DNA of 61,130 nt, from assembly GCA_018262095.1 (NCBI GenBank), contig JAGTRW010000026.1:1-61130 (forward strand), read 5' to 3'. Positions 33,762 through 43,471 of the stretch are shown one piece after another (position 1 is the first letter of the stretch; every line of letters begins with the position of its first letter). This DNA is from Pseudomonadota bacterium (lineage in GTDB: Bacteria; Pseudomonadota; Gammaproteobacteria; Burkholderiales; Rhodocyclaceae). The position numbers were made by a program, and so were the translations under genes. The notes under the pieces were generated by a model. That model searched no databases, had not been told where the DNA came from, and was given only the letters and a program-made list of their open reading frames with translations.

Positions 33762-34019
33762 ATGCACGCTTGCGACCAGCCTACCCCCGCGGCGCTCTAT
33801 CCCTTCGACGCGCGCGGCATCGCCAAACGCTTTCGCCATGCCGCCATTTTCGGTGCCTTCGACGCGCTGATTCCCGGCGAGACGATGCGCTTTTGCAACG
33901 ACCACGATCCTCTGCCATTGCTCGGGCAGCTGCAGGCGCGTTACGGCCAGGCCATCGCCATCAACTATGTGCAGCGCGAAGCGGGCGCGATCGTCATCGA
34001 TTTCTCCAGGCTGCCCTGA
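33762..34019 (+). CDS. DUF2249 domain-containing small protein
   Basis: An 85-residue protein with the DUF2249 pattern: an LD(V/A)RG-like start (YPFDARGIAKRF), ALIPGETMRFCNDHDPLPLL, and a terminal strand pair AIVIDFSRLP. Small DUF2249 proteins are often linked to nitrogen-oxide or hypoxic metabolism and to hemerythrin or DUF542 partners, but the function is undefined. The GGAGAT site before the ATG is good. It lies 148 nt after hom and 188 nt before the GGDEF gene; neither gap contains a convincing terminator. Confidence 0.78.
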   Translation: MHACDQPTPAALYPFDARGIAKRFRHAAIFGAFDALIPGETMRFCNDHDPLPLLGQLQARYGQAIAINYVQREAGAIVIDFSRLP

Positions 34020-34207
34020 GGGCGCCGAGGCATGTTGATCTACCTCGGCGTTTCCACCTTTGCCGTCTTTTTGCGCTGGATCGCTCAGGCGTGTGTGTGA
34101 TTTTGTTTTTTAATTGTTTAAAAACAATTTGTTATGTGTTGTACTTAAAAAATATTTCAAGATATCCCGGCGCTGTCCGTTAGTGTATCCAAGGCATCGA
34201 TTCTCGC

Positions 34208-34948
34208 ATGCACGCGACGGAGCAGGGGGCTATGAACCACACACCAGCTGGATATTCGAACCGACCGGCATCACGGCGGCTGCATCGCCGTCTTGCCAGC
34301 GGCGTCGAATCGTCGTGCGTGCACCGCGCCGATCAGCCGAGCATGGCGCCGATCGTGATCGGCAGCCTGCCGCAGAGCGTCGTTCGGGAAGCCGGAATGT
34401 ACGAGTTGCTGGCTGCCGAGATGCGCATCGCCGAGCTCGAAAAAGCGTTGGCCGAGGCCAGTGCCGTGGCCTGCATCGACCCCCTGACTGGCGCCCTCAA
34501 TCGCCGTGGTTTTGACCAGGCCTGCCGGCGCGAGCTGGCGCGGGCGCGGCGCAGCGGCACTTGCCTGGCGCTGGCGCACATCGATCTGGACGATTTCAAG
34601 CGGCTCAACGACACGCTGGGTCATCAGGCCGGAGATCAGGTTCTGGTGCGTCTGGTCGAGCTGTTGCACCGGTCGATGCGTCCGTCCGACGTGCTGTGCC
34701 GTTTTGGCGGAGAAGAATTCGTGCTGATGCTTTCGGTCAACGCGATCGAAGAAGCGGCGGGGGCGGTTGCGCGTTTTCTGCGCGAGTTTTCGGCGCAGCG
34801 CATTTCAGGCGCCGACTGGGCGATGAGCTTCAGTGCCGGGGTGACCCTTTTGCGACTCGATGAATCGCTCGAACAAACGATAGAGCGCGCCGACGCAGCA
34901 ACCTATGCCGCCAAGCGCGCCGGCAAGAACCGCGTCGTTTCCTGCTGA
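34208..34948 (+). CDS. GGDEF domain diguanylate cyclase
   Basis: This 246-residue protein has a disordered N-terminal part (1-60), a short predicted coiled coil at about 66-88 (ELLAAEMRIAELEKALAEAS) and a GGDEF domain from residue 90. The active site reads RFGGEEF at 165-171, compatible with synthesis of c-di-GMP from two GTP. RPSD at 158-161, five residues before the active site, is a product-inhibition I-site. No transmembrane or sensor domain is visible, so it is cytosolic and its input is unclear. An AT-rich stretch at 34095-34165, unlike the rest of the window, precedes it. An internal ATG at 34232 is an alternative start. Confidence 0.9.
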   Translation: MHATEQGAMNHTPAGYSNRPASRRLHRRLASGVESSCVHRADQPSMAPIVIGSLPQSVVREAGMYELLAAEMRIAELEKALAEASAVACIDPLTGALNRRGFDQACRRELARARRSGTCLALAHIDLDDFKRLNDTLGHQAGDQVLVRLVELLHRSMRPSDVLCRFGGEEFVLMLSVNAIEEAAGAVARFLREFSAQRISGADWAMSFSAGVTLLRLDESLEQTIERADAATYAAKRAGKNRVVSC

Positions 34949-34992
34949 GCCGTCCCGATTTGCAGCCGGGCAATCGTCCGCACGGCGGGTGA

Positions 34993-35001
34993 TGGTACAC
35001 T
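34993..35001 (+). promoter_or_regulatory. extended -10 element before thrC
   Basis: TGG followed by TACACT, about 40 nt before the thrC start. No -35 is evident, as is usual for extended -10 promoters. The same TGGTANACT form occurs before cysS and aroC. Confidence 0.4.
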
Positions 35002-35039
35002 CTCGGCTTGGCTATTCCTGACGTTTCGTCTTTCTGCCC

Positions 35040-36491
35040 ATGACCATGCACTACATCTCGACGCGCGGCGCCGCGCAAAGTTCGCCGACCTTCACGCAAA
35101 TCTTGCTCGGCGGGCTGGCGCCCGACGGCGGTCTTTATCTGCCGCAAGCGTATCCGCAGGTCAGCCGCGCAGAACTCGATCAATGGCGCAGCCTGGCGAA
35201 TGTCTCGTACGCCGATCTGGCGTTCGCCGTCTTGTCGAAGTTCATCGACGATATTCCCGCGGCCGATCTCAAAGCGCTGGTCGACAAGACCTATACGGCG
35301 AAGGTGTATTGCAACGGTCGCGTCGCCGCGCAGGCCGCCGATATTACGCCGCTGCGCTGGCTCGAGCCGGGGCTCGGGCTGCTCGAGCTGTCGAACGGGC
35401 CGACGCTGGCGTTCAAGGACATGGCGATGCAGCTGCTCGGCAACCTGTTCGAGTACGTTCTCGACAAGCGCGGCGAAGAGATCAACATCCTCGGCGCGAC
35501 TTCGGGCGACACCGGCTCGGCGGCCGAATACGCGATGCGCGGCAAGCGCGGCGTTCGCGTCTTCATGCTCTCTCCCGATGGCCGAATGAGCGCCTTTCAA
35601 CGCGCCCAGATGTACTCGTTGCAGGACGCCAATATCTACAACATCGCGGTGCGCGGCATGTTCGACGACGCGCAGGATATCGTCAAGGCGGTGTCCAACG
35701 ATGCGGCTTTCAAGGCGAAATACAAGATCGGCGCGGTCAATTCGATCAACTGGGCGCGCGTCGCGGCGCAGGTCGTCTATTACTTCAAGGGCTATTTCGC
35801 GGCGACGAGCGCGAACGACGAATTGGTCGATTTTTCCGTGCCGTCGGGAAATTTCGGCAACATCTGCGCCGGTCACGTCGCGCGCATGATGGGTTTACCG
35901 ATCGGCAGACTGGTGATGGCGACCAACGAGAACGACGTGCTCGACGAGTTTTTCCGCACCGGCGTCTATCGCCCGCGAGCCACCGCCGAAACCCGCACGA
36001 CGTCGAGTCCGTCGATGGACATCTCGAAGGCGTCCAACTTCGAACGTTTTGTCTTTGATCTCGTTGGGCGCGACCCGGCGGTCATTCGCGAGCTGTGGGC
36101 CAAGGTCGACGCCGGCGGCAGCTTTGACCTGTCGACGACGACGCACTTTTCCGCGTTGCCGAAGTTCGGCTTCGTTTCCGGCAAGAGCTGCCACGCTGAC
36201 CGGCTGGCGACGATCCGCCGGACCTTCGAGCAGTATGGCGTGATGGTCGATACGCATACCGCCGATGGCCTCAAGGTGGCCGGCGAGCAGCGCCGCGCGG
36301 GCACTCCGATGCTGGTGCTTGAAACCGCGCTGCCGGCCAAGTTCGAAGAGACGATCGTCGAGGCGCTGGGCCGTACGCCGCAGCGTCCGGCGGCGATGCT
36401 CGGCATCGAAAACCTGCCGCAGCGCGTCGAGGTGATCGACGTCAGCGTCGATGCGGTCAAACGGTTTATCGAGCTTAAGGTCGGCGCCTGA
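35040..36491 (+). CDS. thrC: threonine synthase
   Basis: A 483-residue PLP enzyme converting O-phosphohomoserine to threonine. It is of the long, E. coli/yeast-like type. The PLP lysine is K126 in GPTLAFKDMAMQ, with the phosphate loop GATSGDTGSAAEYAMRG. The N terminus MHYISTRG is the family start, and the first ATG adds only two residues. The gene ends directly against the nadC stop on the other strand with no nucleotides between, so the two must share or lack terminator sequence. Confidence 0.96.
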   Translation: MTMHYISTRGAAQSSPTFTQILLGGLAPDGGLYLPQAYPQVSRAELDQWRSLANVSYADLAFAVLSKFIDDIPAADLKALVDKTYTAKVYCNGRVAAQAADITPLRWLEPGLGLLELSNGPTLAFKDMAMQLLGNLFEYVLDKRGEEINILGATSGDTGSAAEYAMRGKRGVRVFMLSPDGRMSAFQRAQMYSLQDANIYNIAVRGMFDDAQDIVKAVSNDAAFKAKYKIGAVNSINWARVAAQVVYYFKGYFAATSANDELVDFSVPSGNFGNICAGHVARMMGLPIGRLVMATNENDVLDEFFRTGVYRPRATAETRTTSSPSMDISKASNFERFVFDLVGRDPAVIRELWAKVDAGGSFDLSTTTHFSALPKFGFVSGKSCHADRLATIRRTFEQYGVMVDTHTADGLKVAGEQRRAGTPMLVLETALPAKFEETIVEALGRTPQRPAAMLGIENLPQRVEVIDVSVDAVKRFIELKVGA

Positions 36492-37361
36492 TCAGGATGC
36501 TGCGGTAAAGCGCATCGACAGGTCGGTCGCGCGAACGTCCTTGGTCAGCGCACCGACCGAGATCCGGTCGACGCCGGTTTCGGCGATGCCGCGCAGCGTT
36601 TCGAGCGTGACGTTGCCCGAGGCCTCAAGAACGGCGCGACCGGCGGTGATCGCCACCGCTTCGCGCATTTGTTCGAGCGTCATATTGTCGAGCAGGATCA
36701 TCGTCGCGCCAGCCGCCAGCGCCTCTTTGAGTTCGTCGGCGGTTTCGACCTCGACCTGAACAAACTTGCAGCGTCCGCCAGTCGCCGCGGCGACCTCCTT
36801 TGCCGCAGCCATCGCCGCGCCGATGCTGCCGGCGGCCAGGATGTGGTTCTCCTTGATCAGGATCGCGTCGTAGAGGCCCAGGCGATGGTTGCCGCCACCG
36901 CCGCACTTGACTGCGAACTTCTGTGCCAGGCGCAGGCCAGGCAGCGTCTTGCGCGTATCGACGACTTGCGCGCGGGTACCGGCGACGGTGTCGGCGTAGC
37001 GCCGCGCCTTGGTCGCCACGCCCGACAGCAACTGCAGGAAGTTGAGCGCCGTGCGCTCGCCGGTGAGCAGTGCGCGCGCCGGTCCTGCGAGCTCGCACAG
37101 CAGCTGGTCGGGAACGACGCGGTCGCCGTCGTTGGCGTACCAGGTGATCGTGATCGCCGGGTCGAGCGTCTTGAAGCAACGCTCGAACCAGGCCGTGCCG
37201 CACAGCACCGCGTCTTCGCGCGAGACGATCGTCGCACGCCGGACGGCGTTGGCGTCGACCAGTTGCGCCGTGAGGTCACCGTTGCCGACGTCCTCGGCCA
37301 GCGCTACGGTGACGTTGCGCTCGATTTCAGCGTCGAGCGATGCAAGGTCAGTGGGGGTCAT
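36492..37361 (-). CDS. nadC: nicotinate-nucleotide diphosphorylase (carboxylating)
   Basis: The 289-residue enzyme turns quinolinate and PRPP into nicotinate mononucleotide, in NAD synthesis. Family motifs are [21 protein letters not shown] (written in two overlapping parts, TRKTLPGLR and KFAVKCGGG), [16 protein letters not shown] and the C-terminal [20 protein letters not shown] phosphate-binding region. It is on the minus strand, downstream of lpxH by 22 nt, so it probably belongs to the lpxH transcript. nadA and nadB are not in the window. Confidence 0.95.
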   Translation of the reverse strand: MTPTDLASLDAEIERNVTVALAEDVGNGDLTAQLVDANAVRRATIVSREDAVLCGTAWFERCFKTLDPAITITWYANDGDRVVPDQLLCELAGPARALLTGERTALNFLQLLSGVATKARRYADTVAGTRAQVVDTRKTLPGLRLAQKFAVKCGGGGNHRLGLYDAILIKENHILAAGSIGAAMAAAKEVAAATGGRCKFVQVEVETADELKEALAAGATMILLDNMTLEQMREAVAITAGRAVLEASGNVTLETLRGIAETGVDRISVGALTKDVRATDLSMRFTAAS

Positions 37362-37383
37362 GAGAAATCCAATCGTAAATAAA

Positions 37384-38121
37384 CTAGCGCAGCACGTTGC
37401 GGGTGAGCTGCTTGCCGTCCCAGCTTAACGCCTCGCCGCGGTCCTCGTGCCAGTCGGCGAGCACCCAGCGCTCGACGTGGATGCCATCGACCAGGTGGTC
37501 GTGCGTTGCCGGCCGGTGGGTGTGGCCGTGAATGAACGTGGCGTAGCCGTGCTGGCGCAGGAAGTCGTCGGTGTCGGCCGGGTTGAGGTCCATCAGCCGT
37601 GGTGCCTGCAGCTTCTCGCGCTTTGCCTGCTCGCTCTGTTGACGCAAGGCGCTGGCGATCGCCTGGCGTTCGGCCAGCGGCTTGTTGAGAAAGGCGACGC
37701 GCCAGGCCGGGTCGCGGACCTGGGCGCGAAAGGCCTGGTAGTCGGTGTCGTCGGTGCACAGTCGGTCGCCGTGCGCGAGGACGAATTGCCAGCCGGGCAG
37801 CGACAGCACGTAGGGGTCGGGTAGCGCCTTGGCACCGCTGCGCCGAGCGAATTCGTCGCCGAGCAGGAAATCGCGGTTGCCGTGCATCACCGATAGACTG
37901 ACGCCCGAATCGGTGAGTTCGCGCAAGGCATCGACGATCATCCGGTTGAAGCCGTCGGGCGACTCGTCGATGCAGTCGTCGCCCGGCCAGACGTCGAAGA
38001 GATCGCCGAGGATGAAGAGGTGGCCGGCGCTGCGCGCCGGACCGCCGAGAAAATCAAGAAAGATTCGCGTCGCGCCCGGCGCCTGCGGCGATAGATGCAG
38101 GTCCGAGATGAAATGGATCAC
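37384..38121 (-). CDS. lpxH: UDP-2,3-diacylglucosamine diphosphatase
   Basis: A 245-residue calcineurin-like phosphoesterase that cleaves UDP-diacylglucosamine to lipid X in lipid A synthesis, acting at the inner face of the inner membrane. The two-metal site is clear: ISDLHLS (D, H), [23 protein letters not shown](I)HGHTHRP and the HGDRLCTDD motif specific to LpxH. The neighbours ppiB and ppiA upstream repeat the ppiB-lpxH pairing known from E. coli. Confidence 0.95.
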   Translation of the reverse strand: MIHFISDLHLSPQAPGATRIFLDFLGGPARSAGHLFILGDLFDVWPGDDCIDESPDGFNRMIVDALRELTDSGVSLSVMHGNRDFLLGDEFARRSGAKALPDPYVLSLPGWQFVLAHGDRLCTDDTDYQAFRAQVRDPAWRVAFLNKPLAERQAIASALRQQSEQAKREKLQAPRLMDLNPADTDDFLRQHGYATFIHGHTHRPATHDHLVDGIHVERWVLADWHEDRGEALSWDGKQLTRNVLR

Positions 38122-38164
38122 GGTCGCAACGGTGCGTTAAAGCGCGGGCAGGCGAGCCGCTGAC

Positions 38165-38656
38165 TTAGCAGACTTCGGCGCGCTCGATGATGACGTCCTC
38201 TTTGGGAACATCCTGATGGAAACCGGCGGTACCGGTCTTGACGCCCTTGATCTGGTCGACCACCTCGCTGCCTTCGACGACCTTGCCGAAGACGCAGTAG
38301 CCCCAGCCGTTGGCGTTGGGCGCCTGGTAGTTGAGGAAGTCGTTGTCGGCGATGTTGATGAAGAACTGCGCGGTCGCCGAGTGCGGGTCCGAGGTGCGCG
38401 CCATGGCCACCGTGTAGGCGTCGTTCTTGAGGCCGTTGTCGGCTTCGTTCTTGATCGGATCCTGGCACGGCTTCTGTTTCATTCCCGGTTCGAAGCCGCC
38501 GCCCTGAATCATGAAGCCCGGAATGACGCGGTGGAAAACCGTGTTGTCGTAGTGTCCGGCCTTGGCGTAGGCGAGGAAATTCTTGGCCGTTTCCGGTGCC
38601 TTGTCTTCGTCGAGTTCGAGAGCGATGACGCCGAAATTGGTGTGCAGCTTGATCAT
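38165..38656 (-). CDS. ppiB: cytosolic peptidyl-prolyl cis-trans isomerase B
   Basis: This 163-residue cyclophilin has no signal peptide, so it is cytosolic. It carries [21 protein letters not shown] with the catalytic Arg, and the conserved [18 protein letters not shown] and [20 protein letters not shown]. It helps protein folding by isomerising Xaa-Pro bonds. It sits nine nucleotides after the periplasmic paralogue ppiA and before lpxH, in one leftward operon. Confidence 0.95.
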   Translation of the reverse strand: MIKLHTNFGVIALELDEDKAPETAKNFLAYAKAGHYDNTVFHRVIPGFMIQGGGFEPGMKQKPCQDPIKNEADNGLKNDAYTVAMARTSDPHSATAQFFINIADNDFLNYQAPNANGWGYCVFGKVVEGSEVVDQIKGVKTGTAGFHQDVPKEDVIIERAEVC

Positions 38657-38665
38657 GAGGATTCC

Positions 38666-39232
38666 TTACTTTTTATCGGGGGTGATTTTGACTGATACGA
38701 TGACGACCGGCTCGGTCGGTACGTTCTGGTGCATGGCGCGGTTGCCGGTCGGCACCTTGGCGATCTTGTCGACGATATCCATGCCCGAGACGACCTTGCC
38801 GAACACCGCGTAACCGCCGCCGTTGCTCGGGTAGTCGAGTTGGCCGGAGTTGTCCTTGTGGTTGATGAAGAACTGCGAGCTCGCCGAATTCGGTTCGGCG
38901 CGGCGCGCCATGGCGATCGTCCCGCGCCGGTTGGAAAGGCCGTTTTTCGATTCGTTGGCGATCGTCCCGCTGGTCGGCTTTTCAGCCATGTCCTTGCCAA
39001 AACCGCCGCCCTGGATCATGAAGCCGTCAATCACGCGGTGAAAGACCGTACCGTTGTAAAAGCCGTCTCCGGCGTATTGCAGGAAATTCTTGACGGTGAT
39101 CGGCGCCTTCTCCGAGTCGAGTTCGATGACGATCGTTCCCATCGTCGTCTGCATTTCAACCGTGGGCGAGGCCATCGCCGCCGCTGCAGCGAGCAGCCCG
39201 GTGGCGAGCAGTAGATTGCGAATGTGCTTCAT
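38666..39232 (-). CDS. ppiA: periplasmic peptidyl-prolyl cis-trans isomerase A
   Basis: A 188-residue cyclophilin with a cleavable signal peptide ([18 protein letters not shown], about 22 residues), so it is periplasmic. Motifs are [19 protein letters not shown] and [19 protein letters not shown]. It shares the cyclophilin fold with ppiB directly downstream; the two look like an old tandem duplication with divided compartments. Its start is one nucleotide from the L,D-transpeptidase stop (shared base), so it is part of the same transcript. Confidence 0.94.
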   Translation of the reverse strand: MKHIRNLLLATGLLAAAAAMASPTVEMQTTMGTIVIELDSEKAPITVKNFLQYAGDGFYNGTVFHRVIDGFMIQGGGFGKDMAEKPTSGTIANESKNGLSNRRGTIAMARRAEPNSASSQFFINHKDNSGQLDYPSNGGGYAVFGKVVSGMDIVDKIAKVPTGNRAMHQNVPTEPVVIVSVKITPDKK

Positions 39233-40482
39233 CAGCCGGCTCCTTCAAAGATGATCTTCCAGGCCCCGTCTTCGTTGACCCAGTACTGGCGCTTCTTCAT
39301 CTGGTTGCTCAAGTTGTTGCTCTGGTAGTCCTGTTCGAAGGTGACGATCACCAGCTCTTCCTTGCCCGGGTTACGGAACATCGAGACGTTGGACAGCTTG
39401 ACCTTGATCCATTCCTTGCCGGCGTTGACCTGTTGCTTCTGCTTGGCGAACTGTTCGAGCGTCTGGTCGGCGGTCTTGAACTTGCTCGAGTAATGCTTGA
39501 GGTAGCGACCCACGTCGCGGCTTTCCCAGTCGCTGCGCCATTCGTCGATCTTCTTGTTGAGTGTGCTGCGTTCCTTCTGCCAGTCGTCGAACGACAGCCA
39601 TTCGATCGAATTGCTGATGATCACCGGAGTCAGTCCGATCTGCAGATTCTTGGCCAGCGCGTTGAGGTCGACGTTGGACAGCACGACGCAACCGTCGGAC
39701 GCCTTGGGCGGGCGCGAGAAGGTGTCGGATGGCGTACCGTGCAGCCAGATGCCGTGCCCGTTACGTCCCTGGCGTCGATCCCACTCGTTGGGGTAATTGA
39801 TCGGGAAAGCGCCGCTGCCGTAGAGGTCGGCGAGCTTCTGCGGCGGCAGGCTGGAGGTGACGTGATAGACGCCGATCGGCGTCCGCTTGTCGCCTTCGCG
39901 CGTCTTGTCGGCGCCGAGCTTGCCCTGCGAGATGTAATAATCGGCGACGAAGCGCGGCCGGCCCTTGTCGTTGCGGTAGAGGTAGAGGCGCGACTTCTGC
40001 GTGTCGACGACGATCGCGTGTTCCTGGTCGGGCTGCATCTGCAGCAGATAGCGTGGCACGTAGTCGGCAGTCGTTTGCCGGCTGCGGTAGGCCTTGAGGC
40101 GGGCAATCGCCTCCTCGCGCAGATCGGCAAGCTTGTCTTGCGGCGCATTCTTGGCGTTGCCGAAAGTCGATAGCGGCATGCTGCGCGCCAAGAGAAGGTC
40201 GCCCTTGATCAGGTGCGCCAAGCGGAACTTGGGGTACTGCGTGAGCAGCGCCTCGGTCTGTTCGAGCGCGATGTCAAGACGGTTGTTCTCGATCTCGGCG
40301 AAAATTCTCGACAGTTGCGGTTCCGGCCCTGAGTCCGAGAAGGTTGGCGGCTGTTTGCCGTCGCCGCCGGGGACGCCCATCGATCCCGCGGCGCCCACCG
40401 CGAGCACCGTGAGCAGGACGATCAGCGCAATCGCCGGTGCTGCTTTGCGCGTCAACTGATGCGTTCCTGCGAGATCAGCCAC
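39232..40482 (-). CDS. L,D-transpeptidase (YkuD) with C-terminal NTF2-like domain
   Basis: The 416-residue envelope protein has an N-terminal membrane anchor or signal (about 14-35), a helical repeat-like part (about 55-150), a YkuD domain (about 155-290) and a C-terminal NTF2/SnoaL-like domain (about 300-416). The catalytic motif is intact: H248 in GIWLHGTP and C265 in SDGCVVLSN. Such enzymes make 3-3 peptidoglycan cross-links or attach proteins to the wall. The GTG at 40482 is given; a TTG at 40455 that overlaps the upstream stop as TTGA, with an AGGA site, is an equally good start. The architecture matches the Cds6-like L,D-transpeptidase group. Confidence 0.88.
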   Translation of the reverse strand: MADLAGTHQLTRKAAPAIALIVLLTVLAVGAAGSMGVPGGDGKQPPTFSDSGPEPQLSRIFAEIENNRLDIALEQTEALLTQYPKFRLAHLIKGDLLLARSMPLSTFGNAKNAPQDKLADLREEAIARLKAYRSRQTTADYVPRYLLQMQPDQEHAIVVDTQKSRLYLYRNDKGRPRFVADYYISQGKLGADKTREGDKRTPIGVYHVTSSLPPQKLADLYGSGAFPINYPNEWDRRQGRNGHGIWLHGTPSDTFSRPPKASDGCVVLSNVDLNALAKNLQIGLTPVIISNSIEWLSFDDWQKERSTLNKKIDEWRSDWESRDVGRYLKHYSSKFKTADQTLEQFAKQKQQVNAGKEWIKVKLSNVSMFRNPGKEELVIVTFEQDYQSNNLSNQMKKRQYWVNEDGAWKIIFEGAG

Positions 40483-41549
40483 TTGTTTCCGGATTTCACG
40501 AAAACAATGGTCTTGCCGGCCGACGACTTGAGCGTTGCCGAGGTGTAGCTTTGGCGAAACCTGGCCGTTGCCTTGTCGCCGGCGAACGTAATCTTGATCT
40601 CGTCAACCTTGACCTGCAGCTTGCCCGGCTTGTCGATGCGCTGCGTGCGTTCGGCTTCCCAGGCCTTGCGCGTCAGACCATTGGGCGGCTGGAAATCGCT
40701 GGCGTAATAGGCGAGGTAGCTCTTGACGTCCTTGCGTGACCAGGCATTGGCCCAGCCGAGCAAGGTCTTGGTCACTTCCGCCTCGGGCCCGGTGGCGAGC
40801 GGCGCCTTTTCCGCGGTAGCGCTTTCGGCCGGCGCCGAAGCCGGCTTGGCTGCGGCGACCGGTTCCGGCGTTTTCTCAATGGCCTTGGCTGGCGCGGCGG
40901 CGGGCGGTGCGGTGACGGCGGCGGGCTTGGGCGCTTCGCTGGCCGCGACCTTGGCCGGCGGCAGCTCGGTGGCCGGCCGCGCCGACGTCGTCGCGGCCGG
41001 CTTGACGCCGGGCTTGGACGAGGTGCTGATCAATTCCTTGATCATCGACAGCTTGGTCTGCGTCGCCGCGTTCGACGAGTCGAGTTGCAAGGCCTTGTCG
41101 TAGGCCTGACTGGCGAGCTTGGCGTAAACGTCGCCGAGGTTTTCGTGCGCGATCGAGTAGCTCGGATGCGTGCGGATCGCCATCTCAAGCGCGCTACGCG
41201 CCTTGTCGTATTGCTTCTGCTGGGCGTAGAGTACGGCCAGATTGTTGTAGGGCTCGGGCAGCTCGGGGAAATCCTCGGTCAGCTTGGTAAATACCGCGAT
41301 GGCTTCAGCCGGACGCCCCAGATCGGTGAGGATCAGTCCGCGCAAAAAGCGGCCTTGAGCGTCCTTCGGCTTGCTCGAAATATAGACGTCGACTTTTTCA
41401 AGAGCTTGCGGCAGCTGGTTCTGCTTGATCAGGCGCTGGACGTCTGGTAGCGATTGGGCATTGACAAGGGAAACGGAAGCGCTCAGGACAAGGCCGACAA
41501 TAATGGCTGAAAGGCTCGCCAGTGAAGGCGTTTGGGGGTTTGGACGCAT
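40452..41549 (-). CDS. secreted TPR protein with C-terminal NTF2-like domain
   Basis: A 365-residue protein with a signal peptide (SLSAIIVGLVLSASVSLVNA), at least three TPR motifs at about 35-150 (AQGRFLRGLILTDLGRPAEA; LPEPYNNLAVLYAQQKQYDK; YSIAHENLGDVYAKLASQAY), an Ala/Pro/Lys-rich linker at about 165-255 and a C-terminal NTF2-like domain at about 258-365. That last domain resembles the one at the end of the L,D-transpeptidase next to it. The two genes overlap and probably act together in the periplasm, but the function is unknown. It is the first gene of a leftward run to nadC. Confidence 0.82.
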   Translation of the reverse strand: MRPNPQTPSLASLSAIIVGLVLSASVSLVNAQSLPDVQRLIKQNQLPQALEKVDVYISSKPKDAQGRFLRGLILTDLGRPAEAIAVFTKLTEDFPELPEPYNNLAVLYAQQKQYDKARSALEMAIRTHPSYSIAHENLGDVYAKLASQAYDKALQLDSSNAATQTKLSMIKELISTSSKPGVKPAATTSARPATELPPAKVAASEAPKPAAVTAPPAAAPAKAIEKTPEPVAAAKPASAPAESATAEKAPLATGPEAEVTKTLLGWANAWSRKDVKSYLAYYASDFQPPNGLTRKAWEAERTQRIDKPGKLQVKVDEIKITFAGDKATARFRQSYTSATLKSSAGKTIVFVKSGNKWLISQERIS

Positions 41550-41554
41550 CGTTA

Positions 41555-41563
41555 TGGTATACT
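41555..41563 (+). promoter_or_regulatory. extended -10 promoter of cysS
   Basis: TGG followed by TATACT (5/6 of consensus), with no -35 at the proper distance. It sits in the 121-nt divergent gap between the TPR gene and cysS and fires toward cysS, leaving a leader of about 100 nt. Confidence 0.5.
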
Positions 41564-41670
41564 TTGCAAGAGTTGATGACTTAACTGGCGAATTCTAACA
41601 AGAAGCGCGTCGAATCCAAAATGTTCATTATGTTCCGGTTTTTCGACCGGTCCTTCTCGTGAGCCGAAAA

Positions 41671-43056
41671 ATGCTGAAAATCTACAACACCCTGGTCAGA
41701 GAAAAGCAGGACTTTGTCCCCATCGAAGCCGGTAAGGTTCGCATGTACGTCTGCGGAATGACCGTCTATGATTACTGCCACCTCGGCCATGCCCGCGTTC
41801 TCGTCGTCTTCGACATGGTTCAGCGCTGGTTGCGGGCCAGCGGCCTCACCGTCACCTACGTGCGCAATATTACCGATATCGATGACAAAATCATCAAGCG
41901 TGCGCAGCAGAACGACGAAACCATCGGCCAGCTGACCAATCGCTTCATCGGCTTCATGAACGAGGACTCGGCGTCGCTTGGCGTCGAGAAGCCGACTTTC
42001 GAGCCGCGCGCCACCGAGTATGTGCCGCAGATGCTCAAGCTGATCGGCGAACTTGAAGCCAAGGGCCTCGCCTATAAAGCGGCCGACGGCGACGTCAACT
42101 TCTCGGTGCGCAAATTCCCCGGTTACGGCAAGCTTTCGGGCAAGTCGCTCGACGACCTGCGCGCCGGCGAACGCGTCGACGTCGAACTTAGCAAACAGGA
42201 TCCGCTCGACTTCGTTCTCTGGAAGCACGGCAAGGTCGGCGAGCCGTCGTGGGAGTCGCCTTGGGGAGCGGGCCGTCCGGGCTGGCACATCGAGTGCTCG
42301 GCGATGAGTTCCGACCTGCTCGGCGAGCATTTCGACATCCACGGTGGCGGCCAGGATCTGCAGTTCCCGCATCACGAAAACGAGATCGCGCAGTCCGAGG
42401 GCGCGCACGACTGCCAGTTCGTCAATTACTGGATGCACAACGGTTTCGTCCGCGTCGACGACGAGAAGATGTCGAAATCGCTCGGCAACTTCTTTTCAAT
42501 CCGCGAAGTGCTCAAGAAATACGATGCCGAAGTCGTTCGCTTCTTCATCCTGCGCGCGCATTATCGCAGTCCGCTTAACTACTCGGATGCGCACCTTGAC
42601 GACGCGCGTCAGGCGCTGGCTCGGCTCTACACCGCGCTCAAGGCGGTGACGGCCGACGAGGCGGCGGTCGACTGGAACGAGGCGCACGCGCAGCGCTTCG
42701 CCAAGGCGATGGACGACGACTTCAATACGCCCGAGGCCTGCGCCGTGCTCTTCGACCTTGCCTCCGAGGTCAATCGCAGCAAGTCGCCAGCGCTCGCCGC
42801 GCAGTTGCGCGCGCTGGCCGGCCTGCTCGGATTGCTCAAGCGCGACCCGCAGACCTTCCTGCAGGCGACGCCAACGGCCGGCGATGAGGGCGGTGACGGC
42901 CTGTCGGCCGAGGCCATCGAAACGCTGATTGTCGAGCGCGTCGCCGCCAAGAAAGCCAGGAACTTCGCCGACGCCGACCGCATTCGCAGCGAGCTTCTGG
43001 CCGCCGGCGTCGTGCTCGAGGATGGCGCGCAAGGAACGACCTGGCGCCGTGCCTGA
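41671..43056 (+). CDS. cysS: cysteinyl-tRNA synthetase
   Basis: This 461-residue class I synthetase matches the E. coli length exactly when started at [13 protein letters not shown]; a GTG at 41659 would add four residues. HIGH motif: CHLGH at 36-40. The zinc ligand C28 is in [12 protein letters not shown], with the others in HIECSAMSS and [21 protein letters not shown] is the second ATP signature. The C-terminal helical domain and the final [18 protein letters not shown] are typical. It charges tRNA-Cys in the cytosol. Confidence 0.97.
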   Translation: MLKIYNTLVREKQDFVPIEAGKVRMYVCGMTVYDYCHLGHARVLVVFDMVQRWLRASGLTVTYVRNITDIDDKIIKRAQQNDETIGQLTNRFIGFMNEDSASLGVEKPTFEPRATEYVPQMLKLIGELEAKGLAYKAADGDVNFSVRKFPGYGKLSGKSLDDLRAGERVDVELSKQDPLDFVLWKHGKVGEPSWESPWGAGRPGWHIECSAMSSDLLGEHFDIHGGGQDLQFPHHENEIAQSEGAHDCQFVNYWMHNGFVRVDDEKMSKSLGNFFSIREVLKKYDAEVVRFFILRAHYRSPLNYSDAHLDDARQALARLYTALKAVTADEAAVDWNEAHAQRFAKAMDDDFNTPEACAVLFDLASEVNRSKSPALAAQLRALAGLLGLLKRDPQTFLQATPTAGDEGGDGLSAEAIETLIVERVAAKKARNFADADRIRSELLAAGVVLEDGAQGTTWRRA

Positions 43057-43139
43057 TCTGCCGTATAACCTGACATTGGGTTTGAGTGCGGCGTCGAGGG
43101 TCGCTTTCTGCGCTGCAAATGACCTTGGTCACGAAAGGC

Positions 43140-43168
43140 TTGTTTTTTTTCGCAGACTCGTTTCTAAT
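43140..43168 (+). promoter_or_regulatory. predicted promoter of the ilvBN leader
   Basis: TTGTTT at 43140-43145, 17 nt, TCTAAT at 43163-43168 (3/6 and 5/6). Transcription would begin near 43175 and read through the leader peptide and attenuator. Confidence 0.4.
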
Positions 43169-43250
43169 CACTTCTCTCGTTTCTTGCCCTGAGCTTTCGA
43201 CCATGACTTTTTTTGACGCCCACGCCTTTGAATTGTTTATCGCGCTAGCG

Positions 43251-43349
43251 ATGGCGACGGTGTCGCTGGTCATTGCACGCTCCCTGGTACCGGTAGTACG
43301 CGTAGTACGGGTAGTACCGCGCGCACCGTCGAGGGCCAAGCGAAGATAA
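43251..43349 (+). CDS. ilvBN operon leader peptide (IvbL-like, valine-rich)
   Basis: A 32-codon open frame (or 48 codons if begun at the ATG at 43203) upstream of ilvB. Its core LVPVVRVVRVVP has seven valine codons within ten codons (43287-43316), and all seven are GTA, a codon rarely used in this GC-rich sequence. E. coli ivbL encodes a 32-residue peptide with a similar VVVVRVVVVV core. A terminator hairpin follows at 43378, so ribosome stalling when valyl-tRNA is low would allow read-through into ilvBN. Shine-Dalgarno sequences are weak for both starts. The 43057-43202 part of the gap holds only the predicted promoter. Confidence 0.72.
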   Translation: MATVSLVIARSLVPVVRVVRVVPRAPSRAKRR

Positions 43350-43377
43350 GTCGAAACTGAAACGACCGAAGATTCCA

Positions 43378-43414
43378 AAACCCCCGCCGGTACAAACCGG
43401 GCGGGGGTTTTTTT
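43378..43414 (+). terminator. attenuator terminator of ilvBN
   Basis: A perfect 11-bp stem (43378-43388 with 43400-43410; AAACCCCCGCC/GGCGGGGGTTT) is followed by T through 43414. It lies 28 nt after the leader peptide stop and 57 nt before the ilvB start, the position of a transcription attenuator. Confidence 0.85.
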
Positions 43415-43471
43415 ATGCGCCTCCCGATCGGTCAAACCGCTAACCGCAGCCGTTCCTTGAAGGAGATTTTG

